Below, one piece after another: positions 1 to 5,920 of a stretch of 7,921 nt of DNA (its first letter is position 1; every line of letters begins with the position of its first letter). Below the pieces are notes generated by a model. It was not told where the DNA came from. It did not search any database and saw nothing but the letters and a program-made list of their open reading frames with translations. Position numbers and translations under genes: made by a program. The DNA is from Firmicutes bacterium UBA1426 (lineage in GTDB: Bacteria > Bacillota > Clostridia > Peptostreptococcales > Anaerovoracaceae), in contig DCUA01000007.1 of assembly GCA_002329675.1 (NCBI GenBank), positions 7,935 through 15,855 on the forward strand. The letters run 5' to 3'.

Positions 1-1100
1 TGGTCGCCGTGAGGCCTATAGGACCTCCAGCAGGAAAGCTTTTGGCCTGCCACTACCGTGCTGCCGGTACAGGTGAAATGTTCATTTGGATTTGTTACAC
101 CCTCCTCCAGCGCTATCGAGGTAGTGATCAATTTAAATGTGGATCCCGGTTCATAGGTATCGCTGATCATGGGATTTCGCCACATCTCGTTCCAGTATGT
201 AAGCTTCTCTGAATCGGAAAGGCTTTTTACATACTCTGCGGCTGCCGGATCCAACGGGGTTCTTGGGTCGTTGGGATCAAATTCCGGCGTTAAGGCCATA
301 GCTAATATATCCCCTGTCTGCGGATCCATAATGAGGCAGAACACTCTTTCCGCCTGCGTATCCGCCTGCACCTGCTTGATGCTTTTCTCTACATAATGCT
401 GTATGACCTCATCGATGGTCAGCATTACACTGAGGCCATCCTCTGCCTGAAAATATTTTTCCACGCCATAAGAAAGACTGTCACCTGCTACGTCTGTATT
501 TTTGATCCATCTTCCCGGTATACCGGAAAGGTACTTGTCATATTTTAACTCGATACCGGAAAGTCCGCGGTTATCGTCCGTTGTACTGCCTAAAACGTGG
601 GCAGCAAACGCTCCTATGGGATAATACCGCTTCACATCCTCAGCAATGGAAATGCCCGGAAGCTGTGCCTCCCGGATCCTGTCTGCTTTGTCTTTATCCA
701 CATACTTCGCTACCCGGACAAGGGATTTTTTCGCGGTGACCGTTTCATATACCTTTGCTTCATCCATTTCCAGTATCTCGGCTAAAACCTTGGCCACGTG
801 CTGCTGCTTCGCCAGTCCTTCTTCTTCTGTTCTGGCGGATTTCACATCGCCGGGTCTTGCCCAGATGGTGTTTGTAACGGCACTTATAGCCATCTCTTTA
901 CCGTTTCTATCATAAATTACCCCTCGCTTTGCAGGAATAGGGGTATCCATTGTCTGCTGCTCAACAGCAAGCTTTGCATAATGATCGCTGGCCACTACCT
1001 GGATCCAGCCCACTCGGAAAATCAGCGCTGTACACATTAAACATACGATAAAGAAGACAAATATCATTCTCTTTCTATTTCTGTTTGAACTGTTTGACAT
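1..1100 (-). CDS. Class B penicillin-binding protein, FtsI/SpoVD type (peptidoglycan D,D-transpeptidase), partial at the left edge
   Basis: Only the first 366 codons are in the window; the reading frame is open to base 1. The family cross-links septal or spore-cortex peptidoglycan outside the membrane. Seen: a short basic N-terminus, one membrane segment at about residues 12-30 (IFVFFIVCLMCTALIF), the class B dimerisation-domain motif KRGVIYDRNG at 58-67, then EPGSTFK with the expected catalytic Ser320 and Lys323 of the SxxK motif. The later SxN and KTG motifs, and any PASTA domain that would separate SpoVD from FtsI, lie outside. The ATG at 1100 follows AGGAGAG at a 4-nt spacing. It is the fourth gene of the mraZ cluster, but 168 nt separate it from ftsL and that gap holds a candidate promoter. 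The transpeptidase call is secure; the choice between division (FtsI) and sporulation (SpoVD) is open. Confidence 0.93.
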   Translation of the reverse strand, partial: MSNSSNRNRKRMIFVFFIVCLMCTALIFRVGWIQVVASDHYAKLAVEQQTMDTPIPAKRGVIYDRNGKEMAISAVTNTIWARPGDVKSARTEEEGLAKQQHVAKVLAEILEMDEAKVYETVTAKKSLVRVAKYVDKDKADRIREAQLPGISIAEDVKRYYPIGAFAAHVLGSTTDDNRGLSGIELKYDKYLSGIPGRWIKNTDVAGDSLSYGVEKYFQAEDGLSVMLTIDEVIQHYVEKSIKQVQADTQAERVFCLIMDPQTGDILAMALTPEFDPNDPRTPLDPAAAEYVKSLSDSEKLTYWNEMWRNPMISDTYEPGSTFKLITTSIALEEGVTNPNEHFTCTGSTVVAGQKLSCWRSYRPHGD

Positions 1101-1122
1101 ATTCTCTCCTTCAAATACAAAG

Positions 1123-1160
1123 CCGGATAAACGACTTTCTTGCTTCATTCTGTTATCCGG
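1123..1160 (-). repeat. Long-spaced inverted repeat in the PBP gene leader
   Basis: Perfect 8-bp arms CCGGATAA (1123-1130) and TTATCCGG (1153-1160) are separated by 22 nt, so the arm centres are 30 bp apart. If the extended -10 at 1163-1171 is used, transcription starts near 1156, inside the upstream arm. That makes a DNA operator with half-sites about three helical turns apart more likely than an RNA hairpin, though a short leader hairpin cannot be excluded. No regulator is recognised. Confidence 0.5.
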
Positions 1161-1162
1161 AC

Positions 1163-1171
1163 ATTATAGCA
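1163..1171 (-). promoter_or_regulatory. Candidate extended -10 promoter for the PBP gene
   Basis: The minus strand reads TGCTATAAT, a full TGn extended -10 joined to a perfect TATAAT. No good -35 lies 16-18 nt upstream, as is common for extended -10 promoters. It sits 63 nt before the PBP start codon and would give the gene transcription independent of mraZ-rsmH-ftsL. The region just upstream is very AT-rich and could act as an UP element. Confidence 0.5.
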
Positions 1172-1268
1172 CCATATGCAGTTATTCCTTAGTAATTTTT
1201 ATATATTTATATTACTCCGTGGTCTCTTACTTTATGACTTTATCAGCCGTCCACTTAATAGGTTCCGC

Positions 1269-1715
1269 TCAATCCTTGAAGGCCAGCTGTTTCAATGTCA
1301 ATGCAAAATCGGGGATCGTATTGCAATCTGCATTGATGTAAGCGATGCAGTCTGCTTCGGGATAGACCATTCCCAGTTCATTGATCGCTCTTTCTTCGAT
1401 GACGGAGACATTGTTGGCGCTCTTTATAGCAACGTTTAAGTTCTCGATCTCTCCCTGTACCACAGCGGCCTGGGCTAATAGGGAGTTTGTGTTGAACTTG
1501 ATCTGTGTGGAATAAGCCGCTGTTATTATCAGACAGATACAGAGCAGCCCTGCAAACAGGGTCAGAAACAACAACCTGGCTTTATCTTTGCCGCTGATCT
1601 GTGAACAGGGAGATTTGTATTTTTCTTCTTTCTCCACTTCACAAACAGGCTTCATGTCCAAGCCGTACTTCTTATAGCACTTTTGGTACTCGTACCATTT
1701 TTCTGCTGCCATCAT
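1269..1715 (-). CDS. ftsL: FtsL-like septal division protein (small bitopic coiled-coil membrane protein)
   Basis: A 148-residue protein between rsmH and a class B PBP, the standard place for FtsL. FtsL-type proteins form a divisome subcomplex with DivIC/FtsB and DivIB/FtsQ and help activate septal wall synthesis. Seen: a cytoplasmic N-terminal part of about 45 residues rich in Lys, Glu and Tyr, one membrane segment at about 47-69 (LLFLTLFAGLLCICLIITAA), a heptad-like stretch at about 75-105, and the FtsL/DivIC-like motif IEERAINELGMVYPE at 106-120. Two ATGs are adjacent (1715 and 1712); AAAGGG just upstream suits either. The start is 6 nt from the rsmH stop, so the genes are probably coupled. 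Sequence conservation in this family is low, so position and topology carry much of the call. Confidence 0.82.
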   Translation of the reverse strand: MMAAEKWYEYQKCYKKYGLDMKPVCEVEKEEKYKSPCSQISGKDKARLLFLTLFAGLLCICLIITAAYSTQIKFNTNSLLAQAAVVQGEIENLNVAIKSANNVSVIEERAINELGMVYPEADCIAYINADCNTIPDFALTLKQLAFKD

Positions 1716-1721
1716 ATCCCT

Positions 1722-2657
1722 TTACCTCTTCTCAATGACTCTCAATTTCGCGCTTCGGGCTCTTGGATTCACTTCTATTTCTTGTTTGTCAGGTATGATC
1801 GGTTTCCCCGATACTTTTTTTACATCTGCTTTCTTACCGCATGCACAGACCGGAAATTCTTTTGGGCAAGTGCAGGGATCCAATCTTCTGCGATAGGCTT
1901 CCTTTACAATACGGTCTTCCAAGGAGTGGAATGTTATGATGCAAAGTCTGCCGCCACTGCCTAGCACATCTATAAACCGGTCTACTGCTCTTTCCAGCTG
2001 TCCCAACTCATCGTTTACAGCGATTCGTATGGCTTGAAAGGTTCTCTTTGCCGGGTGGGGCCCTTCTCTTCTGGCCGAAGCCGGGATGGCTGCTTTGATG
2101 ATATCAACAAGCTCATACGTTGTTTGGATCGGCTCCTGCCTGCGCCTCTCTGCAATAAACTGTGCTATTCGGGTCGCCCATCTCTCTTCGCCGTAATTTT
2201 TTATGATTTCTGCGATCTCATCCTGTTCCCATTCGTTGACGATCTTCCATGCGGTGAGAGGGTCTTCCGCATTCATCCGCATGTCCAGGCTCCCGTCATT
2301 CATGTAGGAAAAACCTCTATCCGGATTGTCCAGCTGAAAGGAGGATACTCCTAGGTCAAGGACTGCTCCGTCAATCTTTTCCACACCCAGCTGTTTTAGT
2401 ACTTCCTTAACATTCTCGTAGTTTTCCTGAACAAAATGCTTTTTGCAATTGTATTGCTGCAGATTTTTCTCCGCTGCATGCAATGCATCAATGTCTCTGT
2501 CGATCCCTATCAGAGTGCCTTCGGGACTTAATCTTTTACAGATTCCGGCGGAATGACCGCCTCCACCTAAGGTTCCGTCTACGTAGATGCCTTCAGGTTT
2601 GATTTTCAGATTTTCAATGATCTCTTCGTATAGTACGGATGTATGTCTGAATTCCAT
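1722..2657 (-). CDS. rsmH: 16S rRNA (cytosine(1402)-N(4))-methyltransferase RsmH
   Basis: A complete 311-residue protein of normal family length. RsmH (MraW) uses S-adenosylmethionine to methylate N4 of C1402 in the decoding centre of 16S rRNA, in the cytoplasm. Seen: N-terminal HTSVLYEE (5-12), SAM-binding loop YVDGTLGGGGHS (25-36), acidic GIDRD (51-55), DLGVSSFQLDNPDRGFSY (101-118), LDMRM (124-128), PHPAKRTFQAIRIAVNDEL (200-218) and ITFHSLEDRIVK (241-252). A CxC...CxC cluster at 262-273 is usual in Firmicutes members. The ATG at 2657 follows GGAGG with a spacing of about 9. It lies 20 nt after the mraZ stop and 6 nt before ftsL, so all three are most likely cotranscribed from the mraZ promoter. 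Nothing is missing or broken. Confidence 0.98.
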   Translation of the reverse strand: MEFRHTSVLYEEIIENLKIKPEGIYVDGTLGGGGHSAGICKRLSPEGTLIGIDRDIDALHAAEKNLQQYNCKKHFVQENYENVKEVLKQLGVEKIDGAVLDLGVSSFQLDNPDRGFSYMNDGSLDMRMNAEDPLTAWKIVNEWEQDEIAEIIKNYGEERWATRIAQFIAERRRQEPIQTTYELVDIIKAAIPASARREGPHPAKRTFQAIRIAVNDELGQLERAVDRFIDVLGSGGRLCIITFHSLEDRIVKEAYRRRLDPCTCPKEFPVCACGKKADVKKVSGKPIIPDKQEIEVNPRARSAKLRVIEKR

Positions 2658-2677
2658 TGGAGCTTTCCTCCCGGATA

Positions 2678-3106
2678 TTATATTCCAAGCTCGGCCATTT
2701 TCTCTGCTATCTCATCATAGCTCAGGTTATCGCTTCCGTAGTTTATCCACTCCTGCTTGCTCCATACCTCTACGCGACTCATTACGCCGATAGTTACCAG
2801 TTCCTTGTCTATCTTTGCATGCTCCCTGAGATGCTGGGGAATGGTCAGCCTGCCTTGCTTGTCTATCTCGCACTCCACCGCACTAGAAAAGAAGTAGCGT
2901 ACAAATGCTCTCGCGTCCTTGCTGGCTACGGGGAGATTCATCAGCTTGTCCTCAAATTTCTTCCACTCTTCCGATGAGTAAATGAAAAGGCAGTTATCCA
3001 GACCCTTGGTCAGAATAAACTTATAACCAAGCTCGTCCCTGAATTTTGAAGGAACTATGATCCTGCCCTTGGCATCTATAGAGTGCTGATATTCTCCAAT
3101 AAACAT
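2678..3106 (-). CDS. mraZ: Transcriptional regulator MraZ
   Basis: A complete 142-residue protein and first gene of the dcw cluster. MraZ is a ring-forming DNA-binding protein of the AbrB/SpoVT swapped-hairpin type that regulates its own operon by binding short direct repeats in the promoter. Seen: two tandem SpoVT/AbrB-like halves, each with the signature DxxxR loop, [13 protein letters not shown] at 11-23 and [13 protein letters not shown] at 82-94, with N-terminal [10 protein letters not shown] typical of the family. The ATG at 3106 follows GGAG with a spacing of 7. Upstream, four GTGG boxes overlap its sigma-A promoter, which fits autoregulation. rsmH follows after 20 nt. Confidence 0.98.
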   Translation of the reverse strand: MFIGEYQHSIDAKGRIIVPSKFRDELGYKFILTKGLDNCLFIYSSEEWKKFEDKLMNLPVASKDARAFVRYFFSSAVECEIDKQGRLTIPQHLREHAKIDKELVTIGVMSRVEVWSKQEWINYGSDNLSYDEIAEKMAELGI

Positions 3107-3136
3107 GCTACTTCTCCGACTTTTATTTATGTACCT

Positions 3137-3171
3137 CCACTATACTCCACTTCCCACCACTTTGCAACCAC
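3137..3171 (-). promoter_or_regulatory. MraZ operator: four GTGG boxes in the mraZ promoter
   Basis: On the minus strand GTGG occurs at 3171-3168, 3160-3157, 3150-3147 and 3140-3137, with steps of 11, 10 and 10 bp, so all face one side of the helix. One box reads AAAGTGG, matching the AAAGTG[T/G] repeat described for Mycoplasma MraZ; E. coli MraZ also binds direct repeats at about 10-bp spacing. The boxes lie from just upstream of the -35 to the -10, so bound MraZ would block RNA polymerase. Array and positions are seen directly; binding is inferred. Confidence 0.8.
3139..3167 (-). promoter_or_regulatory. Sigma-A promoter of mraZ and the dcw cluster
   Basis: On the minus strand, TTGCAA (3167-3162) is followed after exactly 17 nt by TATAGT (3144-3139). 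Transcription would start near 3132, giving a leader of about 25 nt before the mraZ ATG at 3106. Both hexamers are one or two bases from consensus and the spacing is ideal. The whole spacer lies within the GTGG box array. Confidence 0.75.
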
Positions 3172-3181
3172 TCTATGGGAA

Positions 3182-3207
3182 AAAAGTGGGCATCTTTGCC
3201 CATTTTT
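3182..3207. terminator. Terminator-like hairpin with A and T flanks, upstream of the mraZ promoter
   Basis: TGGGCA (3187-3192), loop TCTT, TGCCCA (3197-3202), extended by a G-T pair and an A tract (3182-3185) facing a T tract (3203-3207). It has the shape of an intrinsic terminator on both strands, yet neither flanking gene ends here since they diverge. It may insulate mraZ from upstream transcription or be left over from an older gene order. Confidence 0.55.
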
Positions 3208-3373
3208 CGATGTTTTTTGACACCTGAGGGTTGGCACTACTCAGCCTTACTACATTTGGGGTAACTCACTGGCAGACATACAAAATGTTGATTTTCTCCG
3301 CTCGGGTGCTATTTTGTAGCATCCAGAGCATTTTGTCATATGATGTAGGGAAACAATGTGCCTCTCGATACAT

Positions 3374-3398
3374 ATTGGGAACGCTGGCCGATCCCAAT
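3374..3398. repeat. Inverted repeat upstream of the Cys-rich gene
   Basis: Perfect 7-bp arms ATTGGGA (3374-3380) and TCCCAAT (3392-3398) around an 11-nt spacer. It lies 57 nt before the ATG of the Cys-rich gene, 7 nt before a second inverted repeat. It could be an operator or a leader hairpin; no T tract follows, so it is not a terminator. Confidence 0.5.
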
Positions 3399-3405
3399 AG
3401 ATAAA

Positions 3406-3421
3406 GTCTCCCAGGGGAGAC
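3406..3421. repeat. Compact inverted repeat just upstream of the Cys-rich gene
   Basis: GTCTCC (3406-3411), loop CAGG, GGAGAC (3416-3421). The arms are perfect and the loop is four bases, so the RNA would fold well. It ends 18 nt before the ribosome binding site. The right arm contains GGAG, so the hairpin could also hide a decoy ribosome binding site or protect the 5' end of the message; this is inference. Confidence 0.5.
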
Positions 3422-3439
3422 AAAGATAGAACATGATCA

Positions 3440-3446
3440 AGAGAGG
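3440..3446 (+). promoter_or_regulatory. Ribosome binding site of the Cys-rich gene
   Basis: AGAGAGG lies 8 nt before the ATG at 3455. An in-frame TGA at 3434-3436 rules out a longer ATG-started form, which settles the start. Confidence 0.7.
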
Positions 3447-3454
3447 TAAATAGA

Positions 3455-4840
3455 ATGAAAAGAAGAAAATGCGAGCTCGATCCTGCAGGGCTCTGTGGAA
3501 CGAGTATCGATACAGGCGATGTCGTCTTTGGTGACAACGAGCCAAATTTAGTATATATAGATAAAGTGTTTTCCTTTAATAGTGACACGAGCTGTCCGGT
3601 GGTTTTCAACCTGGATACGAGGTGTGACACAGAAGATTTTGAAGTGAAGTTTACCACTGCGGACAGAGGTTGCGGCTGTGGCTGCAATCCCGCCGAACTG
3701 GACTGCAATGCTGTTTTCGAAATTGAAAGGGCATTTGCAGTACTGCACTTCATAGAAACAAGCCCGCCGGGAAACATCAGTCCGTCCCAGGTTACCATCG
3801 ACGGAGAAGAAGTTGATTCGGTAGAGTTTCAAAACGGCCGCTACCTAGTTGGTATATCGGAACTGGCATCCAGACTTCAGCACCGTCGTTGTCTCGATGC
3901 AAATCTGCCCAGCAAGAATTTCCTGCTGATCAGGGATGTATGCACATGGGAGATCCGTGCCACCTACGTACTGGAGGGCACGGTTACAACCGGCGGCAGA
4001 ACCTGTTGCTTCCGGGCTGAAATCAGCAATGAGGATGATGGACCACCCACGGTGCTGCCGACAAACTGCTGCTCCAGCTTTGCGATCCCCAACTTCTCTA
4101 TTCCTTGTACTCAAAACGGGATAGCTGCAGATGTGGCCTTCCACTTTAGCGGTCAGGTCAAGCTGGTCAATCCGGAACTAAAGGTCAAATGTAACAACAG
4201 GCCCTGCCCGTCTGGATTTACTCTTGAGGCTCCCGGTATCAGTGCCGAGTTCATACCCGGCAGGAACGAACCAACTCTGGTGTTCAAGAGCAAAGTCGTG
4301 CTGGAACCGAAAGTGCACGTAGAGTGCGTACGCCGCACCCTTTTCTCCATAAATGCTCAGGAAGGTCTCCTTCCCTGTGAGAGTGTTGCCGGAGAACTGG
4401 CGTCTGAGCGGAGAAATACCACAGATCCCTGCAACAACCTGGCAGGGGTTGGTTTTCACCACGCCAATACTTGTACTCTGAGCTCAAATTTCGGCTGCCG
4501 CAGAAGTGAACGGGTGGAAGACGTCTGCGCGAGCGACCGCAATCCCTGCCGCATCCGGGACGATGTATGCGGAAGGAACAGAGATGATTTTTTAGAAGAT
4601 TTCTGTGAAGAACTCTGCGAGGAACTTCGTGATGAGATTTTTGATGAAGTAAGGGGACGCAGTTGCATCGACTTTGAAGAAAGACACTGCGACGACTGCA
4701 TGGGTTGCCGTGGAAATTGCTTTGACAATCAGGTCGCCGGATGCCGCGACGATAGATTCAGAGGTTGCAACCGCGATCGATCAGTTGCAGCAGCCAGAAA
4801 CGCCTGCCAATTCTTCGGCAGCAATGGATGCAGCTGGTAA
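3455..4840 (+). CDS. Cysteine-rich protein of unknown function, 461 residues
   Basis: I do not recognise the family. Seen: 36 cysteines in 461 residues, no signal peptide and no membrane segment. The N-terminal two thirds (about 1-310) alternate hydrophobic and polar residues as in beta-rich folds, with CGCGC at 73-77 and CC pairs at 184-185 and 205-206. A module recurs: GDNEPNLVYIDKV (26-38) and GRNEPTLVFKSKV (269-281). The last 140 residues are low in hydrophobics and hold 17 cysteines among many Asp, Glu and Arg, including FCEELCEELRDEIFDEV (383-399) and a CxxCxxCxxxC run at 412-422. It is a single-gene unit, divergent from mraZ and closed by a strong terminator. Known precedents for soluble Cys-rich proteins in spore formers are coat or exosporium proteins; metal binding or cross-linking is also possible. 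All functional statements are inference, but the reading frame is clearly real. Confidence 0.85.
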   Translation: MKRRKCELDPAGLCGTSIDTGDVVFGDNEPNLVYIDKVFSFNSDTSCPVVFNLDTRCDTEDFEVKFTTADRGCGCGCNPAELDCNAVFEIERAFAVLHFIETSPPGNISPSQVTIDGEEVDSVEFQNGRYLVGISELASRLQHRRCLDANLPSKNFLLIRDVCTWEIRATYVLEGTVTTGGRTCCFRAEISNEDDGPPTVLPTNCCSSFAIPNFSIPCTQNGIAADVAFHFSGQVKLVNPELKVKCNNRPCPSGFTLEAPGISAEFIPGRNEPTLVFKSKVVLEPKVHVECVRRTLFSINAQEGLLPCESVAGELASERRNTTDPCNNLAGVGFHHANTCTLSSNFGCRRSERVEDVCASDRNPCRIRDDVCGRNRDDFLEDFCEELCEELRDEIFDEVRGRSCIDFEERHCDDCMGCRGNCFDNQVAGCRDDRFRGCNRDRSVAAARNACQFFGSNGCSW

Positions 4841-4865
4841 GTCCAAAACAACTGAGATAAAAAAT

Positions 4866-4903
4866 ACTGCCACGGGATCACCGTGGCAGTTGCTATTATT
4901 TTT
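4866..4903. terminator. Bidirectional intrinsic terminator between convergent genes
   Basis: Perfect 10-bp stem ACTGCCACGG (4866-4875) and CCGTGGCAGT (4881-4890) with loop GATCA. A T-rich run follows on the plus strand (4893-4903) and an A run precedes it (4859-4864), which reads as a T tract on the minus strand. It ends the Cys-rich gene (stop 4840) and, from the other side, the NYN gene, whose stop codon at 4896-4898 lies within the plus-strand T-rich run. Confidence 0.9.
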
Positions 4904-5738
4904 TCTTTGCGGGCTTCGCTTCGCTGCTTTCCTTTTCTTTTACATAGACCAACATGCTGTTCCCATGCCTCACTGTCTTTATCTCCACACAATCTATAGA
5001 GCGAATAAAGGGCGTTAGTTTCTTATAACCGAAGTTCCTAACGTCAAAGTCCGGATATCGCTTCAGCAGCATGTTGCCAATATCGCCGATGAAGACCCAG
5101 TCATCCTCATCTGAATTCTCCCTGATGATGGTTAGAACCGCTTCCTTGATCGTCTCGAGAGGAGTCATCTCCGCGTCTTCTACTGTATCCTCGAATCCGT
5201 CCGGTAGGGGGATTATGATCTTTTCTTTCTTTACTTGTTCCGACTTGGATTTTACCAATCTTTCCTTAATGGAGTCTTCCTTTTCTTTCGCCGGACTTTC
5301 TTCCTTGGCCAGGATGTCCAGGTACTTGAACTTATTGCATGCCACAATAAAGGCTTTGGGGGTTTTCCTCTCTCCCATCCCAACCACATCCATGCCCGAT
5401 TCCCGTAGTCTTGATGCAAGGCGGGTAAAATCGCTGTCGCTGGTAACGAGGCAGAAGCCGTCAACATTGCCCGAATACAGGATATCCATGGCATCGATGA
5501 TCATAGCTGCATCCGTTGCGTTCTTCCCCGTGGTATATCCGTATTGCTGTATGGGAGTGATGGAGTATTCCAGCAACACGTTTTTCCAGTTGCCCAATGC
5601 GGGTTTGGTCCAGTCACCATATATCCTCTTATAGGTAGCAACACCTTCGTTGGAAATCTCGTCCAGTATAAACTTTATATATTTGTCCGATATGTTATCT
5701 GCATCGATCAAAACAGCAAATCTATGTTCGTTTGCCAT
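4896..5738 (-). CDS. NYN domain protein with C-terminal OST-HTH/LOTUS domain (putative RNase)
   Basis: A 280-residue protein. NYN domains are PIN-like metal-dependent nucleases acting on RNA; LOTUS/OST-HTH domains are winged-helix modules that bind RNA. Seen: NYN core at about 5-142 with the acidic site residues VLIDADN (9-15, Asp12), GKNATDAAMIIDAMD (71-85, Asp76) and VTSDSDFTRLASRLRE (98-113, Asp101 and Asp103); a charged Lys/Glu linker at about 145-178; and a LOTUS domain at about 190-268 (IGDIGNMLLKRYPDFDVRNF at 217-236). The tail is Lys-rich. I chose the ATG at 5738 over the in-frame TTG at 5741, because AGGAGG is 6 nt from the ATG and only 3 from the TTG. It is monocistronic, convergent with the Cys-rich gene and divergent from lgt. 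The RNA target is unknown. Confidence 0.92.
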   Translation of the reverse strand: MANEHRFAVLIDADNISDKYIKFILDEISNEGVATYKRIYGDWTKPALGNWKNVLLEYSITPIQQYGYTTGKNATDAAMIIDAMDILYSGNVDGFCLVTSDSDFTRLASRLRESGMDVVGMGERKTPKAFIVACNKFKYLDILAKEESPAKEKEDSIKERLVKSKSEQVKKEKIIIPLPDGFEDTVEDAEMTPLETIKEAVLTIIRENSDEDDWVFIGDIGNMLLKRYPDFDVRNFGYKKLTPFIRSIDCVEIKTVRHGNSMLVYVKEKESSEAKPAKKK

Positions 5739-5744
5739 CAAACT

Positions 5745-5750
5745 CCTCCT
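5745..5750 (-). promoter_or_regulatory. Ribosome binding site deciding the NYN gene start
   Basis: The minus strand reads AGGAGG followed by AGTTTG and then ATG. The 6-nt spacing favours the ATG at 5738 over the TTG directly before it. Confidence 0.8.
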
Positions 5751-5808
5751 TTGTCCCCATTGTTCCCTGCGTTTTATGCTTTTGCTTTATTTTAGCACAA
5801 GTGGTAGT

Positions 5809-5817
5809 ATAATACCA
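5809..5817 (-). promoter_or_regulatory. Candidate extended -10 promoter for the NYN gene
   Basis: The minus strand reads TGGTATTAT, a TGn motif joined to TATTAT, about 70 nt before the NYN start codon. No good -35 is seen. It sits inside an imperfect 22-bp palindrome (5803-5824, GGTA...TACC) that could be an operator. The evidence is weak. Confidence 0.35.
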
Positions 5818-5837
5818 TAGTACCTTTCAGCTATAGA

Positions 5838-5866
5838 TTGCATCATCACTTATTTTCCTGTATAAT
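5838..5866 (+). promoter_or_regulatory. Sigma-A promoter for lgt-ychF
   Basis: TTGCAT (5838-5843), exactly 17 nt, then a perfect TATAAT (5861-5866). Transcription would start near 5873, leaving a leader of about 48 nt before the lgt ATG. It is divergent from the NYN gene. Confidence 0.75.
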
Positions 5867-5920
5867 AATTTGTTAAGTACACGATATTTCTCTTGAAGCA
5901 TAGCGTTCGGAGGACATAAC

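Larger units (their letters stand above)
3107..3454. other. Divergent intergenic region between mraZ and the Cys-rich gene
   Basis: This 348-base stretch holds no gene I can support; the long minus-strand frame entering it from 3798 is a shadow of the Cys-rich gene. From left to right it contains the mraZ leader and promoter with GTGG boxes (3132-3171), a terminator-like hairpin (3182-3207), a weak hairpin TGCTA/TAGCA (3307-3321), two perfect inverted repeats (3374-3398 and 3406-3421) and the ribosome binding site of the Cys-rich gene. No convincing sigma-A promoter for the Cys-rich gene was found: TTGACA at 3217-3222 has no -10 at a proper distance. Confidence 0.7.

Noticed and set aside
1191..1216. 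AGTAAT/ATTACT inverted repeat in the AT-rich stretch after ftsL
   Set aside because: Short arms in very AT-rich sequence are expected by chance; it has no stable stem and no clear role beyond possible promoter upstream sequence.
3217..3222. TTGACA as a -35 element on the plus strand
   Set aside because: No -10-like hexamer occurs 16-18 nt downstream.
3277..3344. CATACAAAAT (3277-3286) and CATATGAT (3337-3344) as sporulation sigma-E or sigma-K type -10 elements for the Cys-rich gene
   Set aside because: The -10 boxes are similar to the sigma-E consensus, but no fitting -35 lies 13-16 nt upstream of either, so I do not call a promoter.
3250..3832. Minus-strand open frames of 182 and 94 codons overlapping the start of the Cys-rich gene
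   Set aside because: They lack good ribosome binding sites, have no family-like sequence, and lie opposite a better supported gene. They are shadows.
3455..5738. The Cys-rich gene and NYN nuclease as a toxin-antitoxin or defence pair
   Set aside because: The genes are convergent with a strong bidirectional terminator between them, are not coupled, and neither resembles a known toxin or antitoxin.
4896..5741. TTG at 5741 as the start codon of the NYN gene
   Set aside because: It leaves only 3 nt to the AGGAGG ribosome binding site, while the next codon is an ATG at a normal 6-nt spacing.
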